Notes: generated by a model not told the origin, from the sequence alone. A DNA stretch of 64,000 bases from Pollutimonas subterranea (GCF_002849655.1 NZ_PDNW01000001.1:62001-126000); one strand, 5' to 3'. Positions 34,789 through 44,691 are shown, counted from the stretch's first letter. Numbers and translations are program-made.

Positions 34789-35685
34789 ATGAATGTGCAA
34801 TCCCTAGCTTTACTTGTCGATATCGTAGACGCAGGCAATCTAAGTCTGGCTGCACGCCGATTAAAGATGAGCCGAGCCAACGTCAGCTATCACCTCGCAC
34901 AATTGGAAAAGTCGGTGGGTCAGCAACTCATGCGTCGCACGACCCGTCGGCTGGAGCTTACTGAAGTCGGTTTGCGCCTCTACCAACACGGCTGCATCAT
35001 CCGTGACGAATTGATGGCCGCCAAGGAATCAGTAGCGTCGCTTGGCAAAGGTTTGCATGGGTCTGTGCGAATGAGCATGCCGACCGGCTTTGGAGGCTTG
35101 GTGATGTCCAGCTGGTTGATCGACTTCAAGCGAGAGTATCCTGATATATCACTTAGCCTCTTGTTTGAAAATCGGGTGGATGACCTATTGCGGGAAGAGG
35201 TCGACATAGCAATCAGAGTGATGTCTGAGCCACCAGAGCAGATGGTTGCGGTGGAGTTGGCAAGAGTTCGTTATGTGGTATGCGCCGCCGTCGACTACGC
35301 GCGTACGCATTCTATGCCTGCACATCCCGCCGATTTGCCACACATGCCGGTGATTACATCCGCAGCGGTAGGAAGGGAACTGCGGGTCTCCGCCTACCGC
35401 GGGGAAGAATCACACCAGTTGACGCTGCATCCGACCTTGGCGTCAGAGAACTTTCAGTTCCTGAGAGAGGCTGTGTTGGGTGGCCTGGGTGTTGGGCTGG
35501 TTCCCGAGTACGTGGTTGCACATGATGTCGCGGAGGGACGTGCGGTGACATCGTTGACCGAATGGCGCCTTAGTGTATTCGGAACTCGTATGTACCTGCT
35601 GCGGATGCCGGGACGTTACCAAACGCTCGCTACACGCACTTTAATCGACTTCATGGTCAAGAGGGCCAGAGCCTGGTCCAAGTGA
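34789..35685 (+). CDS. LysR-family transcriptional regulator
   Basis: 298 residues. The winged HTH is at 1-60 (LALLVDIVDAGNLSLAARRL, MSRANVSYHLAQLEKSVGQQ), and a substrate-binding domain runs from about 90 (GSVRMSMPTGFGGLVMSSWL). It is of the CrgA/AaeR-like subgroup, with the short RRTTRRLELTEVGLRLYQHG hinge. It is divergent from an acyl-CoA dehydrogenase gene with a clean operator between them, so that gene is its most likely target. The effector is unknown; a CoA ester or free acid of the island pathway is reasonable. Confidence 0.9.
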   Translation: MNVQSLALLVDIVDAGNLSLAARRLKMSRANVSYHLAQLEKSVGQQLMRRTTRRLELTEVGLRLYQHGCIIRDELMAAKESVASLGKGLHGSVRMSMPTGFGGLVMSSWLIDFKREYPDISLSLLFENRVDDLLREEVDIAIRVMSEPPEQMVAVELARVRYVVCAAVDYARTHSMPAHPADLPHMPVITSAAVGRELRVSAYRGEESHQLTLHPTLASENFQFLREAVLGGLGVGLVPEYVVAHDVAEGRAVTSLTEWRLSVFGTRMYLLRMPGRYQTLATRTLIDFMVKRARAWSK

Positions 35686-35806
35686 TCAAGGCCATGCCGA
35701 AGCCATAGCGTTTTACATTCGCAATCTTGTTTTTAAAGGCGCCATAGGCATTTCCGTATTACGCAGGAAATACCCGACGAGGCCCAGGATGGCACTGGCC
35801 ATGAGA

Positions 35807-36439
35807 TCAAATGCTGTCGCGTTGATGCGCATCGGTGCCCCGCAACCATTGCAGATAAGACGAGCGGGTCACGGCAGACACCGAATCCAGCACTTTCTGA
35901 TGATCGACTTGATGCCGCATCAGCAATCGCGCATTGGCTACAACGCGCGATTTGCAGAACCAGTGGCAACTATGCTGGAACAGATACAGTTCTGCCGAGA
36001 GGTGGTAGGCGCGTTGTTTTGCATCCCAGCGGCCTTCGTTATCCACCGCATGGCGCAAGCCGGCTGCATGGATTTGCAGCAGCTCGCGAAAATCCCGCGA
36101 CGCCGCAGGAAGAAAACGCTCGGCATAAGGCACGCAAAACGGGAGCGCACCCATGCCGGCGGCCAGTGTGCTTTCTTTCTGCATGGCGTCGGCCAGTGAC
36201 TGTACCTGTGCCGCCACTGCGCGTTCGGTCAAATCGAAGCTTTTCAGTACCTGGACTTGGCGCGTTTCATCCTCTTCCTGGATGGCGCGCGTGTAGCCTT
36301 GCGTCAGTGTTTCCATATGACGTTCAAGCTGCAAACTGGCTAAATGACGCCCCAGCAAGGCAATATGCGCGCGCTGGTAAAGTACGCGCAACACCTGCCA
36401 TGCCGCGAGGGCCAACAATAGGATTAATGCGGTTTCCAT
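35807..36439 (-). CDS. Membrane-anchored protein of unknown function
   Basis: 210 residues from ATG 36439 with AGGAAT upstream. One N-terminal hydrophobic segment (METALILLLALAAWQVLRVL) acts as anchor. The rest is soluble, largely helical and His/Gln-rich (RHLASLQLERHMETLTQGYT; HQVDHQKVLDSVSAVTRSSY). I recognise no family. It lies between the LysR gene and tRNA-Gly, with the tRNA terminator just upstream, so it must have its own promoter. The 121 bp between it and the LysR stop hold nothing I can identify. Confidence 0.6.
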   Translation of the reverse strand: METALILLLALAAWQVLRVLYQRAHIALLGRHLASLQLERHMETLTQGYTRAIQEEDETRQVQVLKSFDLTERAVAAQVQSLADAMQKESTLAAGMGALPFCVPYAERFLPAASRDFRELLQIHAAGLRHAVDNEGRWDAKQRAYHLSAELYLFQHSCHWFCKSRVVANARLLMRHQVDHQKVLDSVSAVTRSSYLQWLRGTDAHQRDSI

Positions 36440-36482
36440 TGCTTGTATTCCTACATCGTCCCACCGAAACGTCGGCGCGCAC

Positions 36483-36514
36483 AAAAAGGCCCAAACCGAA
36501 GTTTGGGCCTTTTT
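36483..36514 (-). terminator. Terminator of tRNA-Gly, near-perfect 14-bp stem
   Basis: AAAAAGGCCCAAAC (36483-36496), loop CGAA, then the exact complement ending in T5 (36501-36514). The A/T ends let it work in both directions. It separates tRNA-Gly from the gene at 36439. Confidence 0.9.
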
Positions 36515-36520
36515 AGAATT

Positions 36521-36596
36521 TGGAGCGGGAAACGAGGCTCGAACTCGCGACCTCAACCTTGGCAAGGTTGCGCTCTACCAACTGAGCTATTCCCGC
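36521..36596 (-). tRNA. tRNA-Gly (anticodon GCC)
   Basis: 76 nt on the minus strand. It starts GCGGGAATAGCTCAGTTGGT, has the anticodon loop TTGCCAA with GCC and the T-arm GAGTTCGAGCCTC. The acceptor end TTCCCGC pairs with the 5' end, the discriminator is T and CCA is encoded. It stands alone, with a strong terminator immediately downstream. The 266 bp on its other side, up to murB, are AT-rich with no supported gene. Confidence 0.96.
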
Positions 36597-36862
36597 TTGG
36601 GTACTGCATTTACTGCTTTCATCGGGGTTTGTTTAGAACCGCTCTGAAAGAAGTCCCGCATATTAACCGTTTTTTTTACGTTGCGCAAATCGCTTTGATT
36701 CGCTGGCTTTTGCAATTTGCCACCCGTATAAAACGGTATTGGCTGGGCTCATTGCGTAAGGCCAAAAAGCTCGTTAAAAATCTAGTAATATTTAGCGAAG
36801 AACAAAATAATAGCACAGGTGCATGGGGCCCTGTCAAATCGCAAATTACTTCAGGCTGAATT

Positions 36863-37882
36863 TTGCTGGAAATTTCTACTATCGACCTTGTTTCCCTCAA
36901 TACGCTGGGGCTGCGGTCCTGCGCGAAAGCAATGACTCGTTATCGCACGGCAAGTCAGTTGCCGGAGCTTTCAGACATATGCCGCGGGTACCCCGCAGTA
37001 TTCGTATTGGGCGGTGGTAGCAATGTGGTCCTGGAGTCTCTCCTGGAGAGCTTAGTGATCAAGGTCGAATCGACGGGGGTAGGCGTCCATAGCGAAACCG
37101 ACGCCGAAATAATCGTCGAGGCACATGCCGGCGAGAGCTGGCATGCCTTCGTATCCGGCTGTGTGGACCGCGGCTGGAACGGGCTTGAAAACCTTGCGCT
37201 GATACCGGGCACGGTGGGGGCGGCGCCCGTGCAGAATATCGGCGCCTATGGCGTCGAACTGGATCAACGTTTTCACAGCTTGGTAGCGTGGGATATGCAT
37301 GAAGCCCGGATGGTCGACATGGACGCTGCCGATTGCCGGTTCTCGTATCGCAATAGCTTTTTCAAGCAAGCCGCACCGGGCAGGTGGCTGATTTTGAAAG
37401 TGCGTTTTCAATTGCCGAAGCAGTGGCATCCTTCGCTGGACTATCCGGATTTACGGCGGCATCCCGCACTACAAAGGGCCGCTTCCTCGGTCACGCCGCG
37501 ACAGGTTTTCGATGCGGTGTGCGAGATTCGGCGGCAGAAGCTGCCCGATCCTGCTGTTCTGGGCAATGCAGGCAGCTTTTTCAAGAATCCTATTGTTACG
37601 CTGGCGCAGTATGAGTCCATCAAGGCCACCGCCCCTGAGATGGTCGCCTATCCTCAGGACGGCGGGCTGTACAAGCTGGCTGCCGGATGGCTGATTGATC
37701 GCGCGGGGTGGAAAGGGCGGCGTGTCGGCGCCGTCGGGGTACACGAACGCCAAGCCCTGGTGCTGGTCAATTATGGTGGAGCGACGGCCCACGATATCAA
37801 ACGACTCGCTGAATCGATACGGGCCGATGTCATGAACCGGTTTGGCGTGCTCCTTGAGCAGGAGCCGGTGCCAGTCAGTTAG
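36863..37882 (+). CDS. murB: UDP-N-acetylenolpyruvoylglucosamine reductase
   Basis: 339 residues. No ATG fits: the frame opens TTG-CTG at 36863 with AGGCTGAA upstream, and VSLNTLGL matches the usual early NTFGL block, so TTG is the best start. The FAD loop GGGSNVVL is at 50-57. The proton-donating Ser is S238 in NAGSFFKNP, and the late Glu lies in FGVLLEQE. It is a type I MurB with the YRNSFFK block. It reduces the enolpyruvyl ether to UDP-MurNAc in peptidoglycan synthesis, in the cytoplasm. Its 3' end overlaps the convergent dapB gene by 8 bp. Confidence 0.95.
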   Translation: MLEISTIDLVSLNTLGLRSCAKAMTRYRTASQLPELSDICRGYPAVFVLGGGSNVVLESLLESLVIKVESTGVGVHSETDAEIIVEAHAGESWHAFVSGCVDRGWNGLENLALIPGTVGAAPVQNIGAYGVELDQRFHSLVAWDMHEARMVDMDAADCRFSYRNSFFKQAAPGRWLILKVRFQLPKQWHPSLDYPDLRRHPALQRAASSVTPRQVFDAVCEIRRQKLPDPAVLGNAGSFFKNPIVTLAQYESIKATAPEMVAYPQDGGLYKLAAGWLIDRAGWKGRRVGAVGVHERQALVLVNYGGATAHDIKRLAESIRADVMNRFGVLLEQEPVPVS

Positions 37883-38666
37883 CCAGGACGTCCTGCATGT
37901 CGAACAGTCCGAACTGCTTGCGGGCCAGATAGCGTGCCGCACGCAGGCTGCCTTGCGCATAGGTGGAACGGCTGCTGGACCGGTGCGTGATTTCAATACG
38001 TTCGCCGGCGCCGCAGAAATACACAGTATGGTCTCCTACGATATCGCCTCCACGCAGCACCGAAAAGCCGATGTGCCCGGTTTCGCGTGCGCCGGTTTCG
38101 CCGTGACGCGCCCAGTCGGCGACGTCGTCGAGTTTTTTCCCCCATGCCGACGCTACGGTCTCGCCCATGGCCAGGGCTGTTCCGGATGGCGCGTCGACCT
38201 TGTTGCGATGATGTGCTTCGAACACTTCGACGTCATAGCCGCTGTTGAGCAAGCGGGCTGCCATGTCGAGCAGCTTAAGCGTGGCATTGACGCCTACGCT
38301 CATGTTGGGTGCGAATACGACCGCTATCTTTTGGCTTGCCGCCTGGATGGCCTGCTTGCCTTCGTCCGTGAAGCCGGTGGTTCCGATGACGCATTTCACG
38401 CCGTGCTTTACGCAGGCCTGCAAATGCAGCAGTGTCCCTTCGGGACGAGTGAAGTCGATCAGGCAATCGGCCCGCGCCAAGGCGTCGAGGTCGGAGCAAA
38501 TTGGCACGCCCGTGTCGCGGCCCAGGAATGCACCCGCATCCTGGCCGATGGACGATGAACCGGCTCGATCGAGCGCAACGGTCAATTCCAGATCGGGGCA
38601 TTCGACGATGGCCTCGATAAGCATGCGGCCCATACGACCGTCGGCCCCTGCAATAGCAATACGCAT
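37875..38666 (-). CDS. dapB: 4-hydroxy-tetrahydrodipicolinate reductase
   Basis: 263 residues. The dinucleotide loop GADGRMG is at 7-13. The signature [17 protein letters not shown] carries the catalytic H152/H153 and K156. [10 protein letters not shown] and [10 protein letters not shown] are family blocks. It reduces the cyclic intermediate of lysine/diaminopimelate synthesis with NAD(P)H. It starts 8 nt after the bamE stop and probably shares its transcript, an order common in Burkholderiales. Tail-to-tail overlap with murB. Confidence 0.96.
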   Translation of the reverse strand: MRIAIAGADGRMGRMLIEAIVECPDLELTVALDRAGSSSIGQDAGAFLGRDTGVPICSDLDALARADCLIDFTRPEGTLLHLQACVKHGVKCVIGTTGFTDEGKQAIQAASQKIAVVFAPNMSVGVNATLKLLDMAARLLNSGYDVEVFEAHHRNKVDAPSGTALAMGETVASAWGKKLDDVADWARHGETGARETGHIGFSVLRGGDIVGDHTVYFCGAGERIEITHRSSSRSTYAQGSLRAARYLARKQFGLFDMQDVLAN

Positions 38667-38674
38667 TGTGTCCC

Positions 38675-39178
38675 CTAGCGCAGCGGTTCGACGCTGTTGG
38701 CGCCCGGAATGGGGGCGGGTTCGGCCTCCGGCTCGGTATTGGCGGCTGCTTCGTTATCGTCGCCTTCCGATTCAGCGCCGATGTTGTCACGACCCGTGTC
38801 GGCCTTCTGGAACGGTTGTCTGTCGGGTTGTTCGTCGCCTTCCCAGCGCACGAGGCCGTCGCCTTCGAACCAGACGGTGAACTTGCGTTCCTCTTGTTCG
38901 CCGTAACCGGGCTTGAGGAAGTAAGGATAGTCCCAGCGGTCGCTACGGAAAATATCCTGCAAAGTGGGTGTTCCAAGGATGAAACGCACCTGTTCCCGAG
39001 TCATGCCCTGCTGGAGCTGCGCGACTTGTTCGGAAGTGATCCAGTTGCCTTGCTGAACATCGGGGCGATATGGAAAGCCCCAGTTCGTCGTTCCGCAGGC
39101 CGAAAGAGCCATGGCCAGTACACTTACCGCCACGCCGGTGCGAATTTTTGAAAATATTGGTTTTGCAGTCGTTACCAC
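38675..39178 (-). CDS. bamE: Outer-membrane assembly lipoprotein BamE
   Basis: 167 residues. A lipoprotein signal ends at L25-S26-A27-C28. The SmpA/OmlA domain is [40 protein letters not shown] and [20 protein letters not shown]. The C-terminus is a long acidic, Pro/Ala-rich tail (about 115-167) beyond the usual BamE core, as often seen in Bordetella relatives. It is part of the BAM complex that inserts beta-barrel proteins. Divergent from fur, again a conserved arrangement. Confidence 0.95.
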   Translation of the reverse strand: MVTTAKPIFSKIRTGVAVSVLAMALSACGTTNWGFPYRPDVQQGNWITSEQVAQLQQGMTREQVRFILGTPTLQDIFRSDRWDYPYFLKPGYGEQEERKFTVWFEGDGLVRWEGDEQPDRQPFQKADTGRDNIGAESEGDDNEAAANTEPEAEPAPIPGANSVEPLR

Positions 39179-39193
39179 GAAGCGCCCCTGTTA

Positions 39194-39208
39194 TATTCGG
39201 ATCGAATA
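39194..39208. promoter_or_regulatory. Inverted repeat between bamE and fur
   Basis: TATTCG-GAT-CGAATA, 6-bp perfect arms, lying 16 nt upstream of the bamE ATG. A second short dyad AACGC-6 nt-GCGTT is at 39237-39252. Neither resembles the classical Fur box. Confidence 0.35.
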
Positions 39209-39322
39209 AAACCGTTATCATAAAGGTTTAAGAATAAACGCATATTAGCGTTAGTCAGCGTTGGGCGTACGGCAACCTGCCCGCGCCCGGACAACACCAT
39301 TACCGCCAGAGACATTTTAGCT

Positions 39323-39748
39323 ATGAATGACCAAAGTGAATTGAAGAATATGGGCTTGAAGGCGACGTTTCCGCGTCTCAAGATTCTCGATATTTTCAGG
39401 CGTGCCGACCTGCGGCATCAAAGTGCCGAAGACGTCTATCGCGCCTTGATCGCCGAAGATGTCGATATTGGACTTGCCACGGTCTACCGCGTTCTTACGC
39501 AGTTCGAACAGGCAGGCATTTTGGTGCGCAGTCAGTTCGATGGCGGCAAGGCGGTGTTCGAACTCAACGATGGCGATCATCACGATCACTTGATCTGCAC
39601 CAATTGCGGAAAGGTGGTTGAATTTACCGACCATGAAATCGAGAAGCGCCAGCATAAAGTGGCCAAGGACCAAGGCTTCCATCTTGAAAGCCACACAATG
39701 CTGCTGTACGGTATTTGCCCTGAATGTTCGCCTCGCCCCGCGAAATAG
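39323..39748 (+). CDS. fur: Ferric uptake regulator
   Basis: 141 residues, standard Fur length. The N-terminal winged helix has [20 protein letters not shown] and [20 protein letters not shown]. The metal sites are in [16 protein letters not shown]86, H87, H89, C92 and C95, with a second CxxC at C132/C135 (CPECSP). It represses iron uptake genes with Fe(II) as corepressor. Placement next to bamE and recN matches other beta-proteobacteria. Confidence 0.95.
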   Translation: MNDQSELKNMGLKATFPRLKILDIFRRADLRHQSAEDVYRALIAEDVDIGLATVYRVLTQFEQAGILVRSQFDGGKAVFELNDGDHHDHLICTNCGKVVEFTDHEIEKRQHKVAKDQGFHLESHTMLLYGICPECSPRPAK

Positions 39749-39815
39749 AGCCAAACACGCTTAATGCCGGGGCAACATTCCGCGCATGCGCGCCGTAGGG
39801 GCCATGCTGTTCGGT

Positions 39816-41462
39816 TTATTCGGCCAGCAGCATTTCCTTGGCGTGCTTGCGCGTGGTTTCGGTGATTTTCAAACCACCCAGCATCCGGGCCACTTCGTTG
39901 ACCCTGCCAGGTTGGTCCAGGGCTTGAATCAGCGACACCGTGCTGGAACCTGATGTGGATTTCCTGACTTCGTAGTGGTGCATGCCCCGTGCCGCAACTT
40001 GCGGAAGGTGGGTGACGCAAAGCACCTGATGGCGTTCGCCCAATTCTCGTAGCAGCCTTCCGACAACATCCGCGACGGCTCCTCCTACTCCGGTGTCGAC
40101 TTCATCGAAGATAAGCGTGGGCACGCGTGCCGCCTGGCTCGCGATGACCGAGAGAGCCAGCGAGATGCGTGCCAGTTCGCCGCCGGAAGCCACTTTGGCC
40201 AGAGGTTTTGGCCGTGTGCCGGCATGGCCGGCTACGAGAAATTCAACAGACTCATCACCATGTGAAGATGGTTCAGAGGTCGTAAGCTTGACCTCGAACA
40301 CGCCGCCTTTCATGGCCAGGGTCTGCATGGCGTCGGTGACGTGCTTCGTGAGCATTTTGCTGGTCTCGTGGCGGGCCTTGCTGAGTCGTGCCGCCAGGGA
40401 CGCGTAGTGTTCGCGCCATTCGTCTGTCTGCTTTTCCAGTGCTTCGATGTCGCTGGCATTGCGGCTATCGGCAAGTTGGGCCTGCCAGGCTGACTGCAGC
40501 GCAGGCAGTTCTTCCGGTTCGACTTTGAATTTGCGGGCCATGTCGAAGATTGCGGACAGCCGTTGCTCGGCGTGCGCAAGACCGGCCGGGTCGAGTTCCA
40601 GCTTGTCCAGGTAGCTGTTCAGGTCGGAGACCGCTTCGGCGCTTGCGATACGGGCCGATTCTATTGAGTCGTATACGCCTTGCAGTTGGTTGTCGTGGCG
40701 CAGTAATTGTCGGAGTTGGGTAGACGCGGTGTTGAGCGCGTGCTGCGCCGAGCCGTCTTCTTCGCTGAGGGCGGCAAGGGCCTGCGTGGCGCCATCGAGC
40801 AGCGCTTGCCCATGGGCCAGCCGATTATGGTCATTCGTGATGATGTCCCATTCGCCCTTCTTGAGGGCCAGGCGGTCAAGCTCGGACAATTGCCATTCGA
40901 GCCGCTCGCGTTCTTCCTGGAGTACCGCGGCGTTTTGTTGTGCCGCGGTCAACGCTTTTTGCGCTTGCTGCCATTGTTGCCAGGCTTGCTGGACTTCCCG
41001 CAACAAAGGCAGGTGGCCACCTTGAGCATCAAGCAGGTCGCGCTGACTGGATGTTCTCAAGAGGCTTTGATGGGCATGCTGGCCGTGGATGTCCACCAAT
41101 TGTTCGCCGAGTTGGCGCAGCTGCCCCAGCGTGACAGGCAAGCCGTTGATGAAGGCTCGGCTGCGCCCTTGATTGTCCAGGACCCGGCGCATGACTAACG
41201 CATCGTCGGTATCGAATTCATGTTCCTGCAGCCAGGCGTGCAGCGAATCGGGCGGATCGAAGACGGCCGAAATATCGGTTCGGCTGGCGCCTTCGCGCAG
41301 TACACTGATGTCGCTGCGCGCACCCAGTGCCAGTGAAAGGGCGTCGATAAGAATGGACTTGCCTGCACCGGTTTCACCGGAAAAAACGGTGAAACCGGAT
41401 TCGAACTGAATCTCGGCCTGGTCCACAATGACAAAATCGCGTATATGCAAGGTACGCAGCAT
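39816..41462 (-). CDS. recN: DNA repair ATPase RecN
   Basis: 548 residues. The SMC-like N-terminal head has Walker A GETGAGKS (29-36) and begins MLRTLHIRDFVIVDQAEIQF. Two coiled-coil arms cover about 155-375. The C-terminal head has KVASGGELARISLALSVIAS (ABC signature) and PTLIFDEVDTGVGG (Walker B). It acts early in double-strand break repair. It follows nadK by 3 nt on the minus strand. No clear LexA box is seen within the short gap, so it is probably transcribed with nadK. Confidence 0.96.
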   Translation of the reverse strand: MLRTLHIRDFVIVDQAEIQFESGFTVFSGETGAGKSILIDALSLALGARSDISVLREGASRTDISAVFDPPDSLHAWLQEHEFDTDDALVMRRVLDNQGRSRAFINGLPVTLGQLRQLGEQLVDIHGQHAHQSLLRTSSQRDLLDAQGGHLPLLREVQQAWQQWQQAQKALTAAQQNAAVLQEERERLEWQLSELDRLALKKGEWDIITNDHNRLAHGQALLDGATQALAALSEEDGSAQHALNTASTQLRQLLRHDNQLQGVYDSIESARIASAEAVSDLNSYLDKLELDPAGLAHAEQRLSAIFDMARKFKVEPEELPALQSAWQAQLADSRNASDIEALEKQTDEWREHYASLAARLSKARHETSKMLTKHVTDAMQTLAMKGGVFEVKLTTSEPSSHGDESVEFLVAGHAGTRPKPLAKVASGGELARISLALSVIASQAARVPTLIFDEVDTGVGGAVADVVGRLLRELGERHQVLCVTHLPQVAARGMHHYEVRKSTSGSSTVSLIQALDQPGRVNEVARMLGGLKITETTRKHAKEMLLAE

Positions 41463-41465
41463 GTA

Positions 41466-42365
41466 TTATTCGACCTCGTCTGAGGGTTGGGGCATGTGGT
41501 TCCAGTACAGTTTCCGACGCAGTGTCGAGAAAATGCTGTATCCGGTAGGATGGACGAAACGGACCGTATGTTGGGCCCGGCGTACGTCGATGCGGTCGCC
41601 GGGCTGGCAATCGGACCAGGTTTGCATATCGAAGTGGACACTGGCCCCGGATTCAACCCTGCCCAAGGCGTTGATGGTAAGGCTTAGCGTTCCGGTATCG
41701 GGCAGGACGATAGGGCGATTCGAAAGCGTTTGCGGCGCAACCGGTACCAGAAGGATGGCATTGAGCTGCGGGTGCACGATAGGGCCATTGGCAGACAGCG
41801 AATAAGCTGTGGAGCCGGTGGGCGTTGCCACGATCAGGCCGTCGGCACGCTGGCTGTACATGAAAACACCGTCGAGTTCGACGCGAACGTCTATCATGCC
41901 GCCGCGGCCCGCACGGTTGAGCACGACGTCATTCACGGCCACGCCCGAAAACATGATTTCGTCGTCGCGCACGACACGGCTTTCGAGAAGCATGCGTTCT
42001 TCGATTTCGAAGTTACCCTTCAGGACGCTGGCCAGTGCATCGTTGGCGCTGTGCAACGGAATATCGGTGATAAAACCCAGGCGGCCGTGGTTTATGCCGA
42101 TTAGCGGCACCTGAGTGACCGCCAATTGGCGGGCCGCGCCCAGCATGGTTCCGTCCCCGCCCATGACCACGGCCAGATCGGCTTGCTGCCCTATGGCTTG
42201 GTAATCGGCGACGGTATGTTCGGTAATGCCGGTGTTTGTGGCGGTATCGGCTTCGATGAGCACTTTGCAGCCGGCCGCATGCAGCGTGTCGGCAAGTTTG
42301 CGCAAAGGCGCATCAAGCCCGCTGTCTTGATATCTGCCGATGAGCGCAACGGTTTTAAAGTGCAT
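41466..42365 (-). CDS. nadK: NAD kinase
   Basis: 299 residues. GGDGTML (69-75) is the ATP/NAD signature. GRLGFITDIPL, NDVVLNRAGRGGMIDVRVEL and the glycine-rich LIVATPTGSTAYSLSANGPI block are all conserved. It phosphorylates NAD to NADP in the cytoplasm. It is divergent from hrcA and is followed directly by recN, an order conserved across Burkholderiales. Confidence 0.96.
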   Translation of the reverse strand: MHFKTVALIGRYQDSGLDAPLRKLADTLHAAGCKVLIEADTATNTGITEHTVADYQAIGQQADLAVVMGGDGTMLGAARQLAVTQVPLIGINHGRLGFITDIPLHSANDALASVLKGNFEIEERMLLESRVVRDDEIMFSGVAVNDVVLNRAGRGGMIDVRVELDGVFMYSQRADGLIVATPTGSTAYSLSANGPIVHPQLNAILLVPVAPQTLSNRPIVLPDTGTLSLTINALGRVESGASVHFDMQTWSDCQPGDRIDVRRAQHTVRFVHPTGYSIFSTLRRKLYWNHMPQPSDEVE

Positions 42366-42481
42366 AAGGTAAACACCTTGATGATTGATGGAATAATAGG
42401 GATTAATTGATTATATGGTCCCTGCGGCTACATGGCTGTAGGTAGAAAAACCACTTTTTACAACGTTACCGAAATATAGTC

Positions 42482-43492
42482 ATGGATGATCGAGCCAACG
42501 CGCTCTTGAAAGCGCTGATAGAACGCTATATTGCGGACGGACAGCCGGTGGGTTCCCGTACCTTGTCAAAGATGTTCGATTTATCGCCGGCGACCATCCG
42601 CAACGTCATGGCCGACCTCGAAGATCTGGGACTTATCCATAGCCCTCATACTTCCGCCGGCCGCATACCCACGCCCAAGGGCTATCGGTTGTTTGTTGAT
42701 CGCCTGCTTGCGGTGCAGCGTTTCGACGTGCTGCCCGCAAGCCATATCCGCCAGATTCTGCCTATGGCCGAGCCGGGCCGAGCGGTCACAGCGGCCGCGG
42801 CCTTGCTATCGAACCTGTCGCAATTTGCCGGCGTGGTGCTTGCGCCCAAACGGGCCCAGGTCTTCCGCCAGATCGAATTCATACGTCTTTCCGAAAAGCG
42901 GGTTTTGCTTATTATTGTCACGCCCGATGGCGACGTTCAGAACCGAATCCTGTTCGTGGCGCGCGATTACCTGGAACAGGAGCTGCTCGAAGCCAGCAAC
43001 TTCTTCAATCAACACTTTGCCGGCATGTCTTTCGACCAGGTCCGGCTATCTATTGCCGATGAGCTGTCGTCGCTGCAGGCCGATATCTCGCGGCTGATGC
43101 AAGCCGCGGTCGAAGCCGGTACCGCAAGCACGGATGATGATGAAAGCCTGGTCATCTCCGGCGAAAGCAAGCTGCTGGATATATCCGAGATTGCCACCGA
43201 TATGGACCGCCTGCGACGCATGTTTTCATTGTTTGAAAAGAAAACGGATCTTTTGCAGCTGCTTGACGTGTCCAGCCGGGCGCAAGGTGTGCAGATCTAT
43301 ATCGGCGGCGATTCGCAATTGATGCCGGTGGATGATGTCTCGGTCATTACTGCGCCTTATGGCGTCGACGGCAAGATCGTGGGCACCCTGGGCGTCATAG
43401 GCCCGTCGCGCATGGCATACGAACGCGTCATACCCATCGTGGACATTACCGCGCGCATGTTGTCGAATGCGCTTAGCCACAATCAGTCCTGA
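42482..43492 (+). CDS. hrcA: Heat-inducible transcription repressor HrcA
   Basis: 336 residues. The N-terminal winged HTH has [20 protein letters not shown] and [20 protein letters not shown], followed by [20 protein letters not shown]. The central GAF-like and C-terminal dimer regions end with [20 protein letters not shown]. HrcA normally binds CIRCE sites upstream of groESL or dnaK with help from GroEL. No CIRCE element is visible in this window; the dnaK and grpE promoters here are sigma32-type. Its target is therefore likely groESL elsewhere. It lies 65 nt before hemH. Confidence 0.95.
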   Translation: MDDRANALLKALIERYIADGQPVGSRTLSKMFDLSPATIRNVMADLEDLGLIHSPHTSAGRIPTPKGYRLFVDRLLAVQRFDVLPASHIRQILPMAEPGRAVTAAAALLSNLSQFAGVVLAPKRAQVFRQIEFIRLSEKRVLLIIVTPDGDVQNRILFVARDYLEQELLEASNFFNQHFAGMSFDQVRLSIADELSSLQADISRLMQAAVEAGTASTDDDESLVISGESKLLDISEIATDMDRLRRMFSLFEKKTDLLQLLDVSSRAQGVQIYIGGDSQLMPVDDVSVITAPYGVDGKIVGTLGVIGPSRMAYERVIPIVDITARMLSNALSHNQS

Positions 43493-43557
43493 AGGCTTGC
43501 CGGCAGTTCCTGGCGGTCTCTGTTTTCTTCCTGTTGCGCTCGAACGAGTTATAGATA

Positions 43558-44622
43558 ATGACCCAGCTGTTTCCTCCGCGCTATTTGCCCGAACCCGCCG
43601 ACCCGCATGCCCTTGATGGCGAGCCGCCACTGCGCCAGGCAGGGCCGGTAGGCATACTTCTCATCAACCTTGGCACCCCCGACGAGCCCACGGCAAAATC
43701 CATACGCCGTTATCTTGCCGAGTTCCTTTCCGACCCCCGTGTCATCGAAATTCCTTCCTGGATATGGCAGATTATCCTGCGCGGTTTTATTCTTACCCGG
43801 CGTCCCCAGGCGCTGGCGCCCCGCTACAAGGAAATCTGGCTTGAGCAGGGCTCGCCATTGCTGGTCTGGAGCCAGGCCCAGGCCCAGGGCGTGCAACGGC
43901 ATCTGTCCGAAGGGGGCGTTGACGCCCATGTGGAACTCGGCATGCGCTATGGAAACCCGTCGATCGCCAGCGCCATGAACACGTTGCGGGCCAAGGGCTG
44001 CGAACGCATTCTGGTCGTTCCCATGTATCCGCAGTATGCCGCAAGCACCACGGCGACCGCGGTCGATGCGGTCGCTGCTTATGCAGCAACGCTGCGCAAC
44101 CAGCCCGAATTGCGATTTGTGAAACGCTATTACGACAATCCGGGTTACATCGATGCGCTCGCCCAGCAGGCCACGGAATATTGGGCCTTGCACGGAAAGC
44201 CGCAACGCTTGTTGCTCAGTTTCCATGGACTTCCACGCCGCACGATACAGCAGGGCGACCCCTATCACCGCGATTGCATGGAAACCGTGCTGTTGCTCAA
44301 ACGCCGGTTGGGCCCGGATGCGGGCCTGGTCCATGTTTCATTCCAGAGCCGGTTTGGCGCCGAGAAGTGGCTTGAGCCTTATACTGAACCCTTGTTGCGC
44401 GAATGGGCCAGGCAAGGCGTTACCCATGTGGACGTCATGTGCCCGGGCTTTTTGGCTGATTGTCTTGAGACCCGGGAAGAAATCCAGATGCAATGCCGCG
44501 ACGCATTTCTGGGCGAGGGTGGACAACAGTTTCGCTATATATCGTGCCTGAACGACGACCCACTGTGGATTTCCAGCCTGGCTGACCTGGTTCGCGCCAA
44601 CCTGGGCGGCTGGATCGCTTGA
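43558..44622 (+). CDS. hemH: Ferrochelatase
   Basis: 354 residues. GILLINLGTPDEPTAKSIRR at the N-terminus, the catalytic His in LLSFHGLPRRTIQ (H223) and the opposing Glu in CPGFLADCLETREEIQM. QGDPYHRDCMETVLL and FQSRFGAEKWLEPYTE are family blocks. It inserts iron into protoporphyrin IX at the membrane. It is followed by a hairpin with a T-run at 44700-44722, which also contains the grpE sigma32 promoter. Confidence 0.96.
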   Translation: MTQLFPPRYLPEPADPHALDGEPPLRQAGPVGILLINLGTPDEPTAKSIRRYLAEFLSDPRVIEIPSWIWQIILRGFILTRRPQALAPRYKEIWLEQGSPLLVWSQAQAQGVQRHLSEGGVDAHVELGMRYGNPSIASAMNTLRAKGCERILVVPMYPQYAASTTATAVDAVAAYAATLRNQPELRFVKRYYDNPGYIDALAQQATEYWALHGKPQRLLLSFHGLPRRTIQQGDPYHRDCMETVLLLKRRLGPDAGLVHVSFQSRFGAEKWLEPYTEPLLREWARQGVTHVDVMCPGFLADCLETREEIQMQCRDAFLGEGGQQFRYISCLNDDPLWISSLADLVRANLGGWIA

Positions 44623-44691
44623 TTTTCGTCGATCCGCAGGTGGCTATCTGCATCAAGGTATTCCCGCCGGCTGCACGCCGTGATTACAGGG

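Noticed and set aside
36443-36859. 138-codon plus-strand frame before murB
   Set aside because: It runs through the tRNA-Gly gene and its terminator on the other strand.
39179-39322. Classical Fur box for autoregulation of fur
   Set aside because: No stretch resembles GATAATGATAATCATTATC closely enough; only short unrelated dyads are present.
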